Source: Streptomyces sp. 3214.6 (GTDB taxonomy: Bacteria; Actinomycetota; Actinomycetes; Streptomycetales; Streptomycetaceae). Taken from it: DNA of 64,000 nucleotides. Position 1 is the first letter of the stretch; each line of letters starts with the position of its first letter. The stretch is taken from contig NZ_LT670819.1 of the NCBI RefSeq assembly GCF_900129855.1, positions 6,014,001 to 6,078,000 of the forward strand, written 5' to 3'. Below the pieces are notes generated by a model. The model was not told the origin of the DNA. It saw nothing but the letters and a program-made list of their open reading frames with translations, and searched no databases. The position numbers were made by a program, and so were the translations under genes. Positions 25,251-33,194 of the stretch are shown piece by piece.

Positions 25251-26039
25251 TCAGGTGCCGGTACCTGATCTCCTTGCCTGCTGGCTCAGTTGGGAAGCGG
25301 CTGTTTTCATTGCCCCTTCGTTAACTGCCCACTTCATCTTGTAGATCAAGTCCGGAACTAGTGGTGTTGAGCGGCGGAGTTCGTACAGACTCTCTTGCCA
25401 GACCAGTAGATCGTTGCCCTCAATCGAATCAGTGCTGCCTCTCATTCGGATTTCGATCGAACGTGTCAGGTCCCCTCGGTCACGTGCTGCGCGCCGAATT
25501 CCGACAACGTATCGGACGACATCTAGAAACGATGGCAAAACTGGAAGGACAATTCCAACGAGGAACGTGGCTAGCGAAAGGTCGTACACGACAGTTGTCA
25601 CTATGAGCGCCACAGCCCAAATGACAGTAAGCGATGTCCAAACGATTGCTGTCGACCGCAGTAGCCTGTCCGAATAGGATGCGTTGGCGCGCTGCGAAAT
25701 GGCGACCGTTAGGATTCCGGAATTGCTAGAGTCGACCGGGTACCAATCCAACAGTTTTTCATCAGTTGCCGTTTGTCTGAGTTCTGGATCGGGGCCAGCT
25801 ACTGTGGCAATTTCCTCTATCGAGGGAAGCGTTGACCGGTCGACGCTGCTCGGCATTCCGAAAACATAGAAGTCGAATTGTTCTTGCACCGCTGCGGCCT
25901 TATTTACCCCGGCTGACTGGGCACTAATAAGGACGCTTTGGCCTAGAAAAATCCACAATCCTGCAATCGCCCCGGAGACAACTGCGAGATCTGGCCAGAT
26001 GACAGAGATGACGGGGGCGCCGAGTCCGATAACTATCGG
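25251..26039 (-). pseudogene. S-4TM putative pore-forming effector, 5'-truncated
   Basis: The frame is open from a stop at 26042 down to 25251 (262 codons) but has no ATG or GTG near its beginning; the first usable codon is TTG 25958. Four membrane segments are visible: two near the start (VIGLGAPVISVIW, AIAGLWIFLGQSVLI) and two in the middle (IVWTSLTVIWAVALIVTTVV, LATFLVGIVLPVLPSFL). Family marks are EQFDFYVFGMP, LLDWYP, ISQRANASYSDRLLR and LVPDLIYKMKWAVNEGAM. S-4TM proteins are predicted effectors of nucleotide-second-messenger defence. The N-terminal 40 or so residues and any partner nucleotidyltransferase are gone. Confidence 0.65.
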
Positions 26040-26422
26040 TTACGCACCGGACCTCGCCAAGACGGGATTCCATCCGCTTGACGGGGCCCGCTACCTCCGG
26101 GATGTTGCGGACGCTGATGCGCGGGTCGTGCACCTTGTCGCCCGCCACTCCTGTTCATGGATGGAAGCGGACGCCCGGGGGCTGCGCGAGGAACTTGAGG
26201 GCGAATTCCCGAGAGAGAGCGCTGAGCTCAATGACGCGCTCTGCTACTGCGACATGAACACGACTCCGGACGGAACGCCCACGAATCCAGTGGACCGTGT
26301 CAACGAGATCGCCGGCCGCTACGGGCCAGACAGCCTGATCGGTACGTTCATCCGTCGCGCCGAACCGGAGATCCTCGCGTGTGCTCGAACGAGTCGCCGC
26401 CGCGAAGCGTCAGCCGATGTAG
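26035..26422 (+). pseudogene. HD-domain protein remnant, 5'-truncated and frameshifted
   Basis: The frame from IGYAPDLAKTGFHPLDGARY through ARHSCSWMEADARGL and DALCYCDMNTTPDGTPTNPV matches the C-terminal two-thirds of a streptomycete HD-domain protein. The HD residues themselves, expected just before IGYAPDLA, are absent. After EPEILA (26379) one extra base shifts the frame. The other frame gives VLERVAAAKRQPM and a TAG at 26420, a natural-looking end. The upstream edge coincides with the broken 5' end of the S-4TM gene. Confidence 0.6.
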
Positions 26423-26643
26423 GGAACGGGACGGGTCCGGTCCATGGCGTGCTCGATCCTGAGGCGCATGGTGGGGTGGACGTCCAACTTCGACAGGTCC
26501 GCTGGGTCGACCCAGCGGACCTGCGTTGTTTCGTTGCTCGTACGCACCTCGCCGCCGACCGGGCGCGCGCGGAAGCAGATGCTGAATTGCTGCCGGACCT
26601 CGCCGTCGTCGTACTTCATGGTGGACGCCGTGCGGACGGACAT
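26410..26643 (-). pseudogene. NUDIX hydrolase, C-terminal remnant
   Basis: About 77 codons ending MKYDDGEVRQQFSICFRARP, VRWVDPADLSKLDVHP and MRLRIEHAMDRTRPVPYIG, the C-terminal third of a common Streptomyces NUDIX protein. The Nudix box (GX5EX7REUXEEXGU) and everything before it are missing. Its 3' end overlaps that of the convergent HD remnant by 13 bases, as it would in an intact core arrangement. Bases 26618-26740 on the plus strand also encode a short protein-like tail (DIAKQVDGLIWKPEADRA) of unknown origin. Confidence 0.55.
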
Positions 26644-26840
26644 CGCGAAGCAGGTGGACGGCCTGATCTGGAAGCCCGAGGCGGACCGGGCGGACGACGA
26701 TGACGATGGGGCCGCTGGGATGCTCGTACGGGCGGGTTAGCCGCGGCTGCGGGCCGCAGTTCCTCGAAATGAGAGGTGCGGCCCGCCCGACCTGCTGAAA
26801 CTCCTGCGCATCCGGTCTCCGTTCGCGACATCCTGCCGAC

Positions 26841-27434
26841 ATGGACGACGGACTTGTGGCGTTAGTGACGGCGGGCGTCGGGCTGGTCGGTGCGCTTGGC
26901 GGAGCGGCTATGGGCGGACTGGCTGCGGTCCGTGGGGCGCGTATGGGGGCAGAGACCACGGCGCGCGCGACGATCGAACAAGCACGGACCCAGGAGCGGG
27001 CTCAACACGACCACTGGTTGCGGGACGAGAGGAAGCGTGCGGCGGTCCTCATGCTTGAGGCGTATGACAAGTTCACCATTGCCGCATCCAACGTCACGCG
27101 CATGTTCGACCTGCAGATTGAGGCATCACCAGATGTCTGGAGCGCGTACAACTTGACCATGAACGAGATTCGGGGGGCCTACTTTCCCCTCCGTCTCCTC
27201 GGACCTATTCGGGTGCATCAGGCAGCACGTGAGCTCTGGCAGTTGATCGAGCAGTACCACGAAGGAATTGAGGAGTGGGCCGACGGCATCATGACGGCGA
27301 CCGACGAAACCAGGGCTGAGTGGCGGTCTCGCGAGGAGCAGCAGAGGTACGCACTCGGACGTAAACACAGCGACCTGATCGATGCTGTGAGCCAGTCATT
27401 GCAGAGCAATGATGCCGTCCCGGGCCCCAACTGA
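26841..27434 (+). CDS. Membrane-anchored coiled-coil protein of unknown function
   Basis: 197 residues. One N-terminal membrane span (about residues 5-30, LVALVTAGVGLVGALGGAAM) is followed by a charged helix (ERAQHDHWLRDERKRAAVLM) and a helical body. Proteins of this shape recur in streptomycete mobile regions; no function is known to me. The stop codon lies inside copy C of the GAGACGG repeat, so the gene end is built into the island boundary. A bidirectional terminator follows. Start ATG 26841 lacks a strong Shine-Dalgarno. Confidence 0.7.
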   Translation: MDDGLVALVTAGVGLVGALGGAAMGGLAAVRGARMGAETTARATIEQARTQERAQHDHWLRDERKRAAVLMLEAYDKFTIAASNVTRMFDLQIEASPDVWSAYNLTMNEIRGAYFPLRLLGPIRVHQAARELWQLIEQYHEGIEEWADGIMTATDETRAEWRSREEQQRYALGRKHSDLIDAVSQSLQSNDAVPGPN

Positions 27435-27451
27435 GACGGCAACTGAGACGG
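27429..27451. repeat. Paired GAGACGG motif, copy C
   Basis: AACTGAGACGGCAACTGAGACGG, 62 bp inside the right att repeat. The first TGA is the stop codon of the membrane protein gene. Confidence 0.6.
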
Positions 27452-27457
27452 AGGACC

Positions 27458-27495
27458 AAAAGGGCGGCACCCTTCCGGGGGGCCGCCCTTTCCTT
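27458..27495. terminator. Bidirectional terminator between the island gene and tRNA-Cys
   Basis: AAAAGGGCGGC (27458-27468) pairs with GCCGCCCTTT (27482-27491), with T runs on both sides, so it can end the plus-strand gene and the minus-strand tRNA transcript. Confidence 0.75.
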
Positions 27496-27513
27496 TTGCC
27501 TGGTCAGGCACTT

Positions 27514-27556
27514 GAGGCCGTGGCGGGAATTGAACCCACGTACCTCGCTTTGCAGG
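27514..27556. repeat. Right attachment repeat, inside tRNA-Cys
   Basis: Second copy of the 43 bp repeat. It covers the 3' end of the tRNA gene from the anticodon loop to one base past the discriminator. Confidence 0.88.
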
Positions 27557-27586
27557 CGAGTCCCTAAGCCACTCGGGCACACGGCC
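27515..27586 (-). tRNA. tRNA-Cys (anticodon GCA)
   Basis: 72 nt cloverleaf: acceptor GGCCGTG with CACGGCC, discriminator U, D stem CCC/GGG, anticodon stem CTCGC/GCGAG around loop CTGCAAA (anticodon GCA), T stem GTGGG/CCCGC with TTCAATT. U73 and GCA are cysteine identity elements. CCA is not encoded. It serves as the integration target of the adjacent island. Confidence 0.95.
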
Positions 27587-27726
27587 AGGTTGGGAGTGGG
27601 GCGTTGGGGCCCCGTTCCGAACTCGGTACGTCGACCGTACGGGTGGGGCGGCGACGGGCTCAAGGGGCCCGGTGGGGCTGCAATGGGACTGCCATACGCC
27701 GTTCATGAAACGGGGGTGTCGGCCGG

Positions 27727-27740
27727 TGGTCGTACGACCA
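27727..27740. promoter_or_regulatory. Palindromic candidate operator upstream of the MFS gene
   Basis: TGGTCGTACGACCA is a perfect 14 bp palindrome about 40 bp before the MFS start, a typical TetR- or MarR-type operator position. No regulator gene is adjacent. A second smaller repeat, GTACG-tcgac-CGTAC, lies at about 27627-27641. Confidence 0.45.
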
Positions 27741-27777
27741 ATGACCCGGTAGTGGACCCGTCTTCCGACAGGGGTCA

Positions 27778-29259
27778 ATGTCGGTTGTGGACCTTACGCT
27801 GGCGACCATGACCGCCCTGAAACCCCGCGACCCCCGTGCCGCAGTCGCATACGACCCTGTCGACGAGAGCGTTCTCGGGCGTTCCTATCGGGCCCTCAGC
27901 GTCGGGATCGTCTCTGTTGTGCTGCTCATCGCCTTTGAGGCGACCGCCGTGGGGACGGCGATGCCGGTTGCGGCTCGGGAGCTCGACGGGGTGTCGCTCT
28001 ACGCGTTCGCGTTCTCCGGGTACTTCACCACCAGCTTGTTCGGGATGGTGTTCGCCGGGCAGTGGTCGGATCGGCGGGGGCCGCTCGGGGCGTTGAGCAG
28101 TGGCATCGGGGCTTTCGCGGCTGGGCTTCTGGTGTCCGGGAGCGCCCAGGTCATGTGGGTGTTCATCCTCGGGCGGGCCGTGCAGGGGCTCGGGGGCGGG
28201 CTGGTCATCGTTGCCTTGTATGTCGTCGTCGGGCGGGCTTATCCGGAGCGACTGCGGCCCGCGATCATGGCTGCGTTCGCCGCCTGTTGGGTCGTACCGT
28301 CCGTCGTGGGGCCGCTTGCCGCGGGGGCGGTGACCGAGCAGTTCGGGTGGCGGTGGGTCTTCCTCGGGATACCCGTCCTTGTCGTTCTTCCGCTCGGGCT
28401 CGCCCTGCCTCAGATACGGCGGCGGGCGGGTGGGCCCGTGGAGGGCGTCCCCGCGGCTTCCTTCGATCGGCGGCGGATCCGGCTGGCTCTCGCCATCTCC
28501 CTTGGTGCCGGGCTGCTTCAGTACGCCGCACAGGATCTGCGTCCGGTCTCGTTGCTGCCGGGGGCAGTCGGAGTCGTGTTGCTCGTGCCCGCCGTGCTCG
28601 GGCTGTTGCCGCGCGGGACGTGGCGGGCGGCCCGGGGGCTGCCGTCCGTGATGCTGCTGCGCGGGGTCGCCGCCGGCTCGTTCATCGCCGCCGAGTCCTT
28701 CGTGCCGTTGATGCTGGTGACCGAGCGGGGGCTGAGTCCCACCCTTGCCGGGTTCTCGCTCGCCGCCGGGGGCGCTACCTGGGCGTTGGGGTCGTGGGTG
28801 CAGTCGCGGTCGCGGGCGGAGCCGTATCGGGACCGGTTGATGGCGCTCGGGATGGTGCTGGCGGCCGGCGCGATCGCGGCCGCGCCCAGTGTGCTGGTCC
28901 AATCCGTGCCGCCCTGGACCGTGGCCGTCGCCTGGGCGTTCGGGTGTTTCGGGATGGGGCTCGTCATCTCCTCCACCAGTGTGCTGCTGCTCCAGCTTTC
29001 CGCCCCCGAGGAGGCCGGAGCCAACTCCGCCGGGCTGCAGATCGCCGATGGTCTGTCCAATGCGCTGTTGCTGGCTGCGGGGGGTGCGGCGTTCGCTGCG
29101 CTCGGCGGCGGGAGCGGGACCGCGGCCCATGCGGCGGCCGACGCGACCGTCGGCGGGGCCTCGCATCCGGCCGCCTTCGTCGCCGTCTTCCTGCCGATGG
29201 CGGCCGTGGCGCTGTTCGGGGCGTGGGTGACCACCCGGCTGCGCGAGCGGCGACCGTAA
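27778..29259 (+). CDS. MFS efflux transporter
   Basis: 493 residues with 12-14 predicted membrane segments. The drug:H+ antiporter signs are present: FEATAVGTAMPVAARELDG in helix 1, WSDRRGPLG after helix 2, and GLGGGLVIVALYVVVGRAYPERLRP for motif C/B. Export of a small molecule or drug is likely; substrate unknown. ATG 27778 follows AGGGGTCA; ATG 27808 is possible, because TACGCT just before it could be a -10 box giving a leaderless start. Codon usage has more G-ended codons than its neighbours but is in the normal range. Confidence 0.88.
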   Translation: MSVVDLTLATMTALKPRDPRAAVAYDPVDESVLGRSYRALSVGIVSVVLLIAFEATAVGTAMPVAARELDGVSLYAFAFSGYFTTSLFGMVFAGQWSDRRGPLGALSSGIGAFAAGLLVSGSAQVMWVFILGRAVQGLGGGLVIVALYVVVGRAYPERLRPAIMAAFAACWVVPSVVGPLAAGAVTEQFGWRWVFLGIPVLVVLPLGLALPQIRRRAGGPVEGVPAASFDRRRIRLALAISLGAGLLQYAAQDLRPVSLLPGAVGVVLLVPAVLGLLPRGTWRAARGLPSVMLLRGVAAGSFIAAESFVPLMLVTERGLSPTLAGFSLAAGGATWALGSWVQSRSRAEPYRDRLMALGMVLAAGAIAAAPSVLVQSVPPWTVAVAWAFGCFGMGLVISSTSVLLLQLSAPEEAGANSAGLQIADGLSNALLLAAGGAAFAALGGGSGTAAHAAADATVGGASHPAAFVAVFLPMAAVALFGAWVTTRLRERRP

Positions 29260-29340
29260 ACCCCGGAACCGGTGGAGACCCCGGCACCCCGAAACCCGGA
29301 ACCCCGGAACCCCGGAACGTCGAAGCGCCGAGCCCCGGAA
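29260..29340. repeat. Imperfect CCCCGGAAC tandem repeats
   Basis: After the MFS stop, six or so degenerate copies of CCCCGGAAC occur, with the clearest three in a row at about 29299-29325. They look like slippage repeats; I see no regulatory use. Confidence 0.55.
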
Positions 29341-29383
29341 ATCCCGTGGCCGTCGACCCGCCCCTCTCCTAACCTCCCTGCCT

Positions 29384-29578
29384 ATGCAGCCCCTCACCCT
29401 CCCCCCGGATCTCAGCCACGCCCTCGACGACCTCGCGGACGCCACCGGTCGTCGGCCCGAGGACGTCGCGCTGGACGCCGTACGCGAGTGGCTGCGTGCG
29501 GAGGAGGCGCGGGTGCGGGCCGTGGCCGAGCGGCTCGCGGGAGCCCACGCCGACCTGCTGCGGAGGCTTGGGGAATGA
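29384..29578 (+). CDS. Ribbon-helix-helix-like antitoxin
   Basis: 64 residues: a short N-terminal strand (MQPLTLPPDLSHALDDLA) followed by two helices (ATGRRPEDVALDAVREWL and AEEARVRAVAERLAGAHADL). This fits a CopG/ribbon-helix-helix antitoxin that binds its own promoter and neutralises the Doc toxin. The stop overlaps the toxin ATG (ATGA), the usual antitoxin-first coupling. Confidence 0.75.
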   Translation: MQPLTLPPDLSHALDDLADATGRRPEDVALDAVREWLRAEEARVRAVAERLAGAHADLLRRLGE

Positions 29579-29979
29579 GCCGCCACCCCACTGACCCCGC
29601 TCACCCGACTCGTCACCTCACCGTCCCCGAGGTGACGGACATCGCGCGGATCGCGTTCGGCGGGCGGGCCCCCGAGGCGCGGGCGCCCGGTCTGCTCGCC
29701 TCCGCCGTGCACCGGCCACGCGCCCGGATGTTCGGCACGGCCGCGTACGACGACGTCCACGAGCAGGCCGCCGCCCTCCTGCACGCGATCGCCGCCAACC
29801 ACGCCCTCGTCGACGGCAACAAGCGTGCCGCGTGGCTGGCGGCCGTGACCTTCCTCGCGCTGCACGGTGTGGATCTCGCCGACTGCGACCAGGACGCGGC
29901 ATACGACCTGGTCATCGATGTCGCCTCCGGTGCGGAGCCGCGGGTCGCCGTGATCGCCGAGCGGCTGCGGGCGCTGTGA
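29575..29979 (+). CDS. Doc-type Fic-domain toxin
   Basis: 134 residues, normal for Doc. The Fic motif reads NHALVDGNKRAAW, close to HxFx(D/A)GNxR with Leu in place of the usual Phe. Doc proteins phosphorylate elongation factor Tu and stop translation; other Fic proteins AMPylate targets. The flap LTVPEVTDIARIAFGG and the C-terminal helices match the Doc fold. It forms a type II toxin-antitoxin pair with the preceding gene. Whether the Phe-to-Leu change alters activity is unknown. Confidence 0.85.
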   Translation: MSRHPTDPAHPTRHLTVPEVTDIARIAFGGRAPEARAPGLLASAVHRPRARMFGTAAYDDVHEQAAALLHAIAANHALVDGNKRAAWLAAVTFLALHGVDLADCDQDAAYDLVIDVASGAEPRVAVIAERLRAL

Positions 29980-30116
29980 CGTGAGTCCCACCCAACGGCG
30001 ACCCGGCCCGGTTCGCACCTGGACACCGCCGGGCCGCCGGTAGGGTGGCCCGGTTGTCATATGTAGCCGAGTCCTTCCCCCGTAGCCCCTCTGATCCGAC
30101 CCCCTCACCGGAGACC

Positions 30117-31979
30117 GTGACTACCTCCCGCCCGTCGCCCGCCGCCACCCTCAACGGAGGGCCCTCCGGGCCCACGCCCATGTCTGCCACCTCCGCGTCC
30201 TCCTCCCACTCCCATCACCTGTCGCCCGCCTTTCCCGGTCGTGCGCCGTGGGGCACCGCCAGCAAGCTGCGTGCCTGGCAGCAGGGGGCGATGGAGAAGT
30301 ACATCCAGGAGCAGCCGCGCGACTTCCTCGCCGTCGCCACCCCCGGCGCCGGCAAGACGACGTTCGCGCTGACCCTCGCCTCCTGGCTGCTGCACCATCA
30401 CGTCGTGCAGCAGGTGACGGTGGTCGCGCCGACCGAGCACCTGAAGAAGCAGTGGGCGGAAGCGGCCGCGAGGATAGGCATCCGGCTGGACCCGGAGTAC
30501 AGCGCCGGCCCGCTCAGCAGGGACTACCACGGCGTCGCCGTGACCTATGCGGGCGTCGGCGTACGGCCGATGCTGCACCGGAACCGGTCCGAACAGCGCA
30601 AGACCCTCGTCATCCTCGACGAGATCCACCACGCCGGTGACTCCAAGTCGTGGGGTGAGGCGTGTCTGGAGGCCTTCGAGCCGGCCACCCGCCGCCTCGC
30701 GCTCACCGGCACGCCGTTCCGGTCCGACACCAACCCCATCCCCTTCGTGACGTACGAGGAGGGGAACGACGGGATCCGGCGGTCCGCCGCCGACTACACC
30801 TACGGTTACGGGTCGGCGCTCGCCGACAACGTCGTGCGGCCGGTCATCTTCCTCTCCTACAGCGGCAACATGCGCTGGCGGACGAAAGCCGGCGACGAGA
30901 TCGCGGCGCGGCTCGGCGAGCCGATGACCAAGGACGCGATCAGCCAGGCCTGGCGTACGGCGCTCGATCCGCGCGGCGAGTGGATGCCGAGCGTGCTGCG
31001 CGCCGCCGATCAGCGGCTCACCGAGGTCAGGAAGGCCATCCCGGACGCCGGTGCGCTCGTCATCGCCTCCGACCAGGACGCCGCCCGCGCCTACGCCAAG
31101 CTGATCCGGGAGATCACGGGCACGAAGGCGACCGTCGTCCTGTCCGACGACAGCGGCGCGTCCAACCGCATCGACGAGTTCAGCGCGAGCAACGACCGGT
31201 GGATGGTCGCGGTGCGGATGGTGTCGGAAGGCGTCGACGTGCCGCGGCTGGCGGTGGGGGTGTACGCCACCACCATCTCCACGCCCCTCTTCTTCGCCCA
31301 GGCCGTCGGGCGTTTCGTGCGGTCCCGGCGGCGCGGCGAGACCGCGTCCGTGTTCCTGCCGACCGTGCCCGACCTCCTCACCTTCGCCAACGAGATGGAG
31401 GTCGAGCGCGACCACGCCCTCGACAAGCCCAAGAAGGAGGGCGAGGAGGATCCGTACGCCGAGTCCGAGAAGGAGATGGACGAGGCGAACAAGGAGCAGG
31501 ACGAGGACACCGGAGAACAGGAGCAGTTCGCCTTCGAGGCGCTGGAGTCCGAGGCCGTCTTCGACCGGGTGATGTACAACGGCGCCGAGTTCGGCATGCA
31601 GGCCCACCCGGGAAGCGAGGAGGAGCAGGACTACCTCGGCATTCCGGGGCTCCTCGAACCCGACCAGGTGCAGCTGCTGCTCCAGAAGCGGCAGGCCAAG
31701 CAGATCGCGCACAGCAGGAAGAAGCCGGACACCGAGGCCGACCTGCTGGAACTGCCCGCCGAGCGGCGGCCGGTCGTCTCGCACAAGGAGATGATGGAGC
31801 TGCGCAAGCAGCTCAACACGATGGTCGGCGCGTACGTCCATCAGAGCGGTAAGCCGCACGGTGTGATCCACACCGAGCTGCGGCGCGTGTGCGGGGGGCC
31901 GCCGAGCGCGGAGGCGACGGCGGGGCAGCTGCGGCAGCGGATCGCCAAGGTGCAGGAGTGGGCCACGCGGATGAAGTGA
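30117..31979 (+). CDS. DEAD/DEAH-box helicase
   Basis: A 620-residue superfamily 2 helicase. Motif I is ATPGAGKTTFAL, motif II is LDEIHHAGDS (DEIH), motif III is LTGTPFRSD, and motifs V/VI are VSEGVDVPRLAVGV and AVGRFVRSRRRGE. An acidic insert (KKEGEEDPYAESEKEMDEANK region, about residues 440-475) precedes the C-terminal domain. The N-terminal 60 residues are Ser/Pro-rich. It resembles the UvrB/ResIII-like helicases common in actinomycetes; DNA or RNA preference is not clear. GTG 30117 follows GGAG; upstream open frame has no family match. Confidence 0.87.
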   Translation: MTTSRPSPAATLNGGPSGPTPMSATSASSSHSHHLSPAFPGRAPWGTASKLRAWQQGAMEKYIQEQPRDFLAVATPGAGKTTFALTLASWLLHHHVVQQVTVVAPTEHLKKQWAEAAARIGIRLDPEYSAGPLSRDYHGVAVTYAGVGVRPMLHRNRSEQRKTLVILDEIHHAGDSKSWGEACLEAFEPATRRLALTGTPFRSDTNPIPFVTYEEGNDGIRRSAADYTYGYGSALADNVVRPVIFLSYSGNMRWRTKAGDEIAARLGEPMTKDAISQAWRTALDPRGEWMPSVLRAADQRLTEVRKAIPDAGALVIASDQDAARAYAKLIREITGTKATVVLSDDSGASNRIDEFSASNDRWMVAVRMVSEGVDVPRLAVGVYATTISTPLFFAQAVGRFVRSRRRGETASVFLPTVPDLLTFANEMEVERDHALDKPKKEGEEDPYAESEKEMDEANKEQDEDTGEQEQFAFEALESEAVFDRVMYNGAEFGMQAHPGSEEEQDYLGIPGLLEPDQVQLLLQKRQAKQIAHSRKKPDTEADLLELPAERRPVVSHKEMMELRKQLNTMVGAYVHQSGKPHGVIHTELRRVCGGPPSAEATAGQLRQRIAKVQEWATRMK

Positions 31980-32321
31980 CGTCCGTGCCCTGTGAGGTCT
32001 TGCGTTCTCCGCGAGGTTTGGAGGGGCGTGCGGGGTGTCGTCACGCTCCGTACGTATCGGGATAAATGCAGGTAGTCCATACCGGCCAATGACCGGATTC
32101 TGGACGGAGCCTTCCGCTCAGCGAACCTGCTTCGCTACTGTCCCGCTACGCACACGCCCCGTGGCAGCGCCGCCGCGGAGCGCAGCCGTGAAGCGACTGG
32201 GCCCGGACACGCCGGGCCCATCTGTCGATCGGCGGCCTCTCAAGCGCGTCACTGACGGGACTCGGTGACGCATCCGCCGCGACGGGGGCCTGCCGACCTC
32301 ACCACTTAAGGAGTGGGCGTC
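31980..32321. promoter_or_regulatory. Long leader and inverted repeats before the IclR regulator
   Basis: This 342-base gap has no gene. GTCCA (32075) and TGGAC (32101) flank two CCGG blocks, forming an imperfect 31 bp inverted repeat that could be an operator. TACTGT at 32136-32141 is a possible -10 box, giving a leader of about 175 bases. That leader contains a 9 bp stem, TGGGCCCGG (32198-32206) with CCGGGCCCA (32212-32220). Confidence 0.4.
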
Positions 32322-32963
32322 GTGACCGCGGAGACCTCCCAGACGCTCGATCGAGGGCTGAAGGTTCTCAAGCTGCTGGCCGATACCGACCACGGGCTGA
32401 CCGTCACCGAGCTTTCCAACAAACTGGGCGTGAACCGGACCGTTGTGTACCGGTTGCTCGCCACCCTGGAGCAGCACGCACTCGTACGACGTGACCTGGG
32501 CGGGCGAGCCCGCGTCGGACTCGGCGTGCTGAGGCTCGGCCGCCAGGTGCATCCGCTGGTGCGGGAGGCCGCGTTGCCCGCGCTGCGGTCGCTGGCCGAG
32601 GACATAGGGGCGACCGCGCATCTGACGCTGGTGGACGGGACGGAGGCGCTCGCCGTCGCCGTCGTCGAGCCGACCTGGACGGACTACCACGTGGCCTACC
32701 GGGCCGGGTTCCGGCATCCGCTGGACCGGGGCGCCGCGGGCCGGGCGATCCTCGCCGCACGCCAGCGGCGACCGGACGAGCCGGGGTACACCCTGACGCA
32801 CGGCGAGTTGGAGGCGGGGGCGAGCGGGGCCGCGGCGCCGTTGCTCGGAGTCACGGGCGTCGAGGGCAGCGTGGGTGTGGTGATGCTGGCGGACGCGGTG
32901 CCGGAGCGGGTGGGGCCGCGGGTGATGGACGCTGCGCGGGAGGTGGCGGAGGCGTTGCGCTGA
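32322..32963 (+). CDS. IclR-family transcriptional regulator
   Basis: 213 residues. Winged helix at the N-terminus (TLDRGLKVLKLL...LTVTELSNKLGVNRTVVYRLLATLEQH) and an IclR effector domain (HLTLVDGTEALAVAVVEP, then RHPLDRGAAGRAILAA). Shorter than the usual 250 residues because the effector domain loops are reduced. GTG 32322 follows AAGGAG by 8 bases. Target genes are not evident; the leader contains inverted repeats that could allow autoregulation. Confidence 0.88.
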   Translation: MTAETSQTLDRGLKVLKLLADTDHGLTVTELSNKLGVNRTVVYRLLATLEQHALVRRDLGGRARVGLGVLRLGRQVHPLVREAALPALRSLAEDIGATAHLTLVDGTEALAVAVVEPTWTDYHVAYRAGFRHPLDRGAAGRAILAARQRRPDEPGYTLTHGELEAGASGAAAPLLGVTGVEGSVGVVMLADAVPERVGPRVMDAAREVAEALR

Positions 32964-33085
32964 GCCCTGCGGCTCCTGACGCGGGGCGGTGCCCTGGGCG
33001 GGTGCGGGGCGTTCGGTGCCGCGCGGTGTGGTGCGGGGCTGTGGGGGCGTCGGCCGGCGGTTGCCGGGTGCCGCCTGCGCCCACC

Positions 33086-33126
33086 TTCCCCCACTCTCGG
33101 CTTCGCTCGAGCGGGGGGACCCCCAT
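33086..33126. repeat. Dispersed streptomycete hairpin repeat
   Basis: CCCCCACTCTCGGCTTCGCT and the following CGAGCGGGGGGACCCCC form a stem-loop. From memory this sequence recurs between genes in many Streptomyces chromosomes. It lies in a 230-base gap with a G-rich tail (33156-33180) ahead of the Lon-like gene. Confidence 0.6.
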
Positions 33127-33194
33127 CGCCCCGGCGGCACGACTGCCCGCAGGCTGGGGGGTGGGGGGCTGGGGGCGACCGTTACATTGACCTC

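Larger units (their letters stand above)
23162..27556. mobile_element. Integrase-less genomic island at tRNA-Cys (4.35 kb between att repeats)
   Basis: Bounded by 43 bp direct repeats (23162-23204 and 27514-27556) that duplicate the 3' half of the tRNA-Cys gene, the classic mark of tyrosine-recombinase integration at a tRNA. The intact tRNA is at the right end, with the island on its 3' side. Contents: an unknown 394-residue gene, a truncated S-4TM effector, HD and NUDIX remnants, and a membrane protein. No integrase or excisionase is encoded, so it is a relic or depends on an integrase in trans. Its coding sequence is visibly less GC-rich than the flanks. Confidence 0.75.

Noticed and set aside
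33156..33180. G-quadruplex controlling the Lon-like gene
   Set aside because: G-runs are present (GGGGGG several times), but runs of G are expected at this GC content and no conservation can be judged here.
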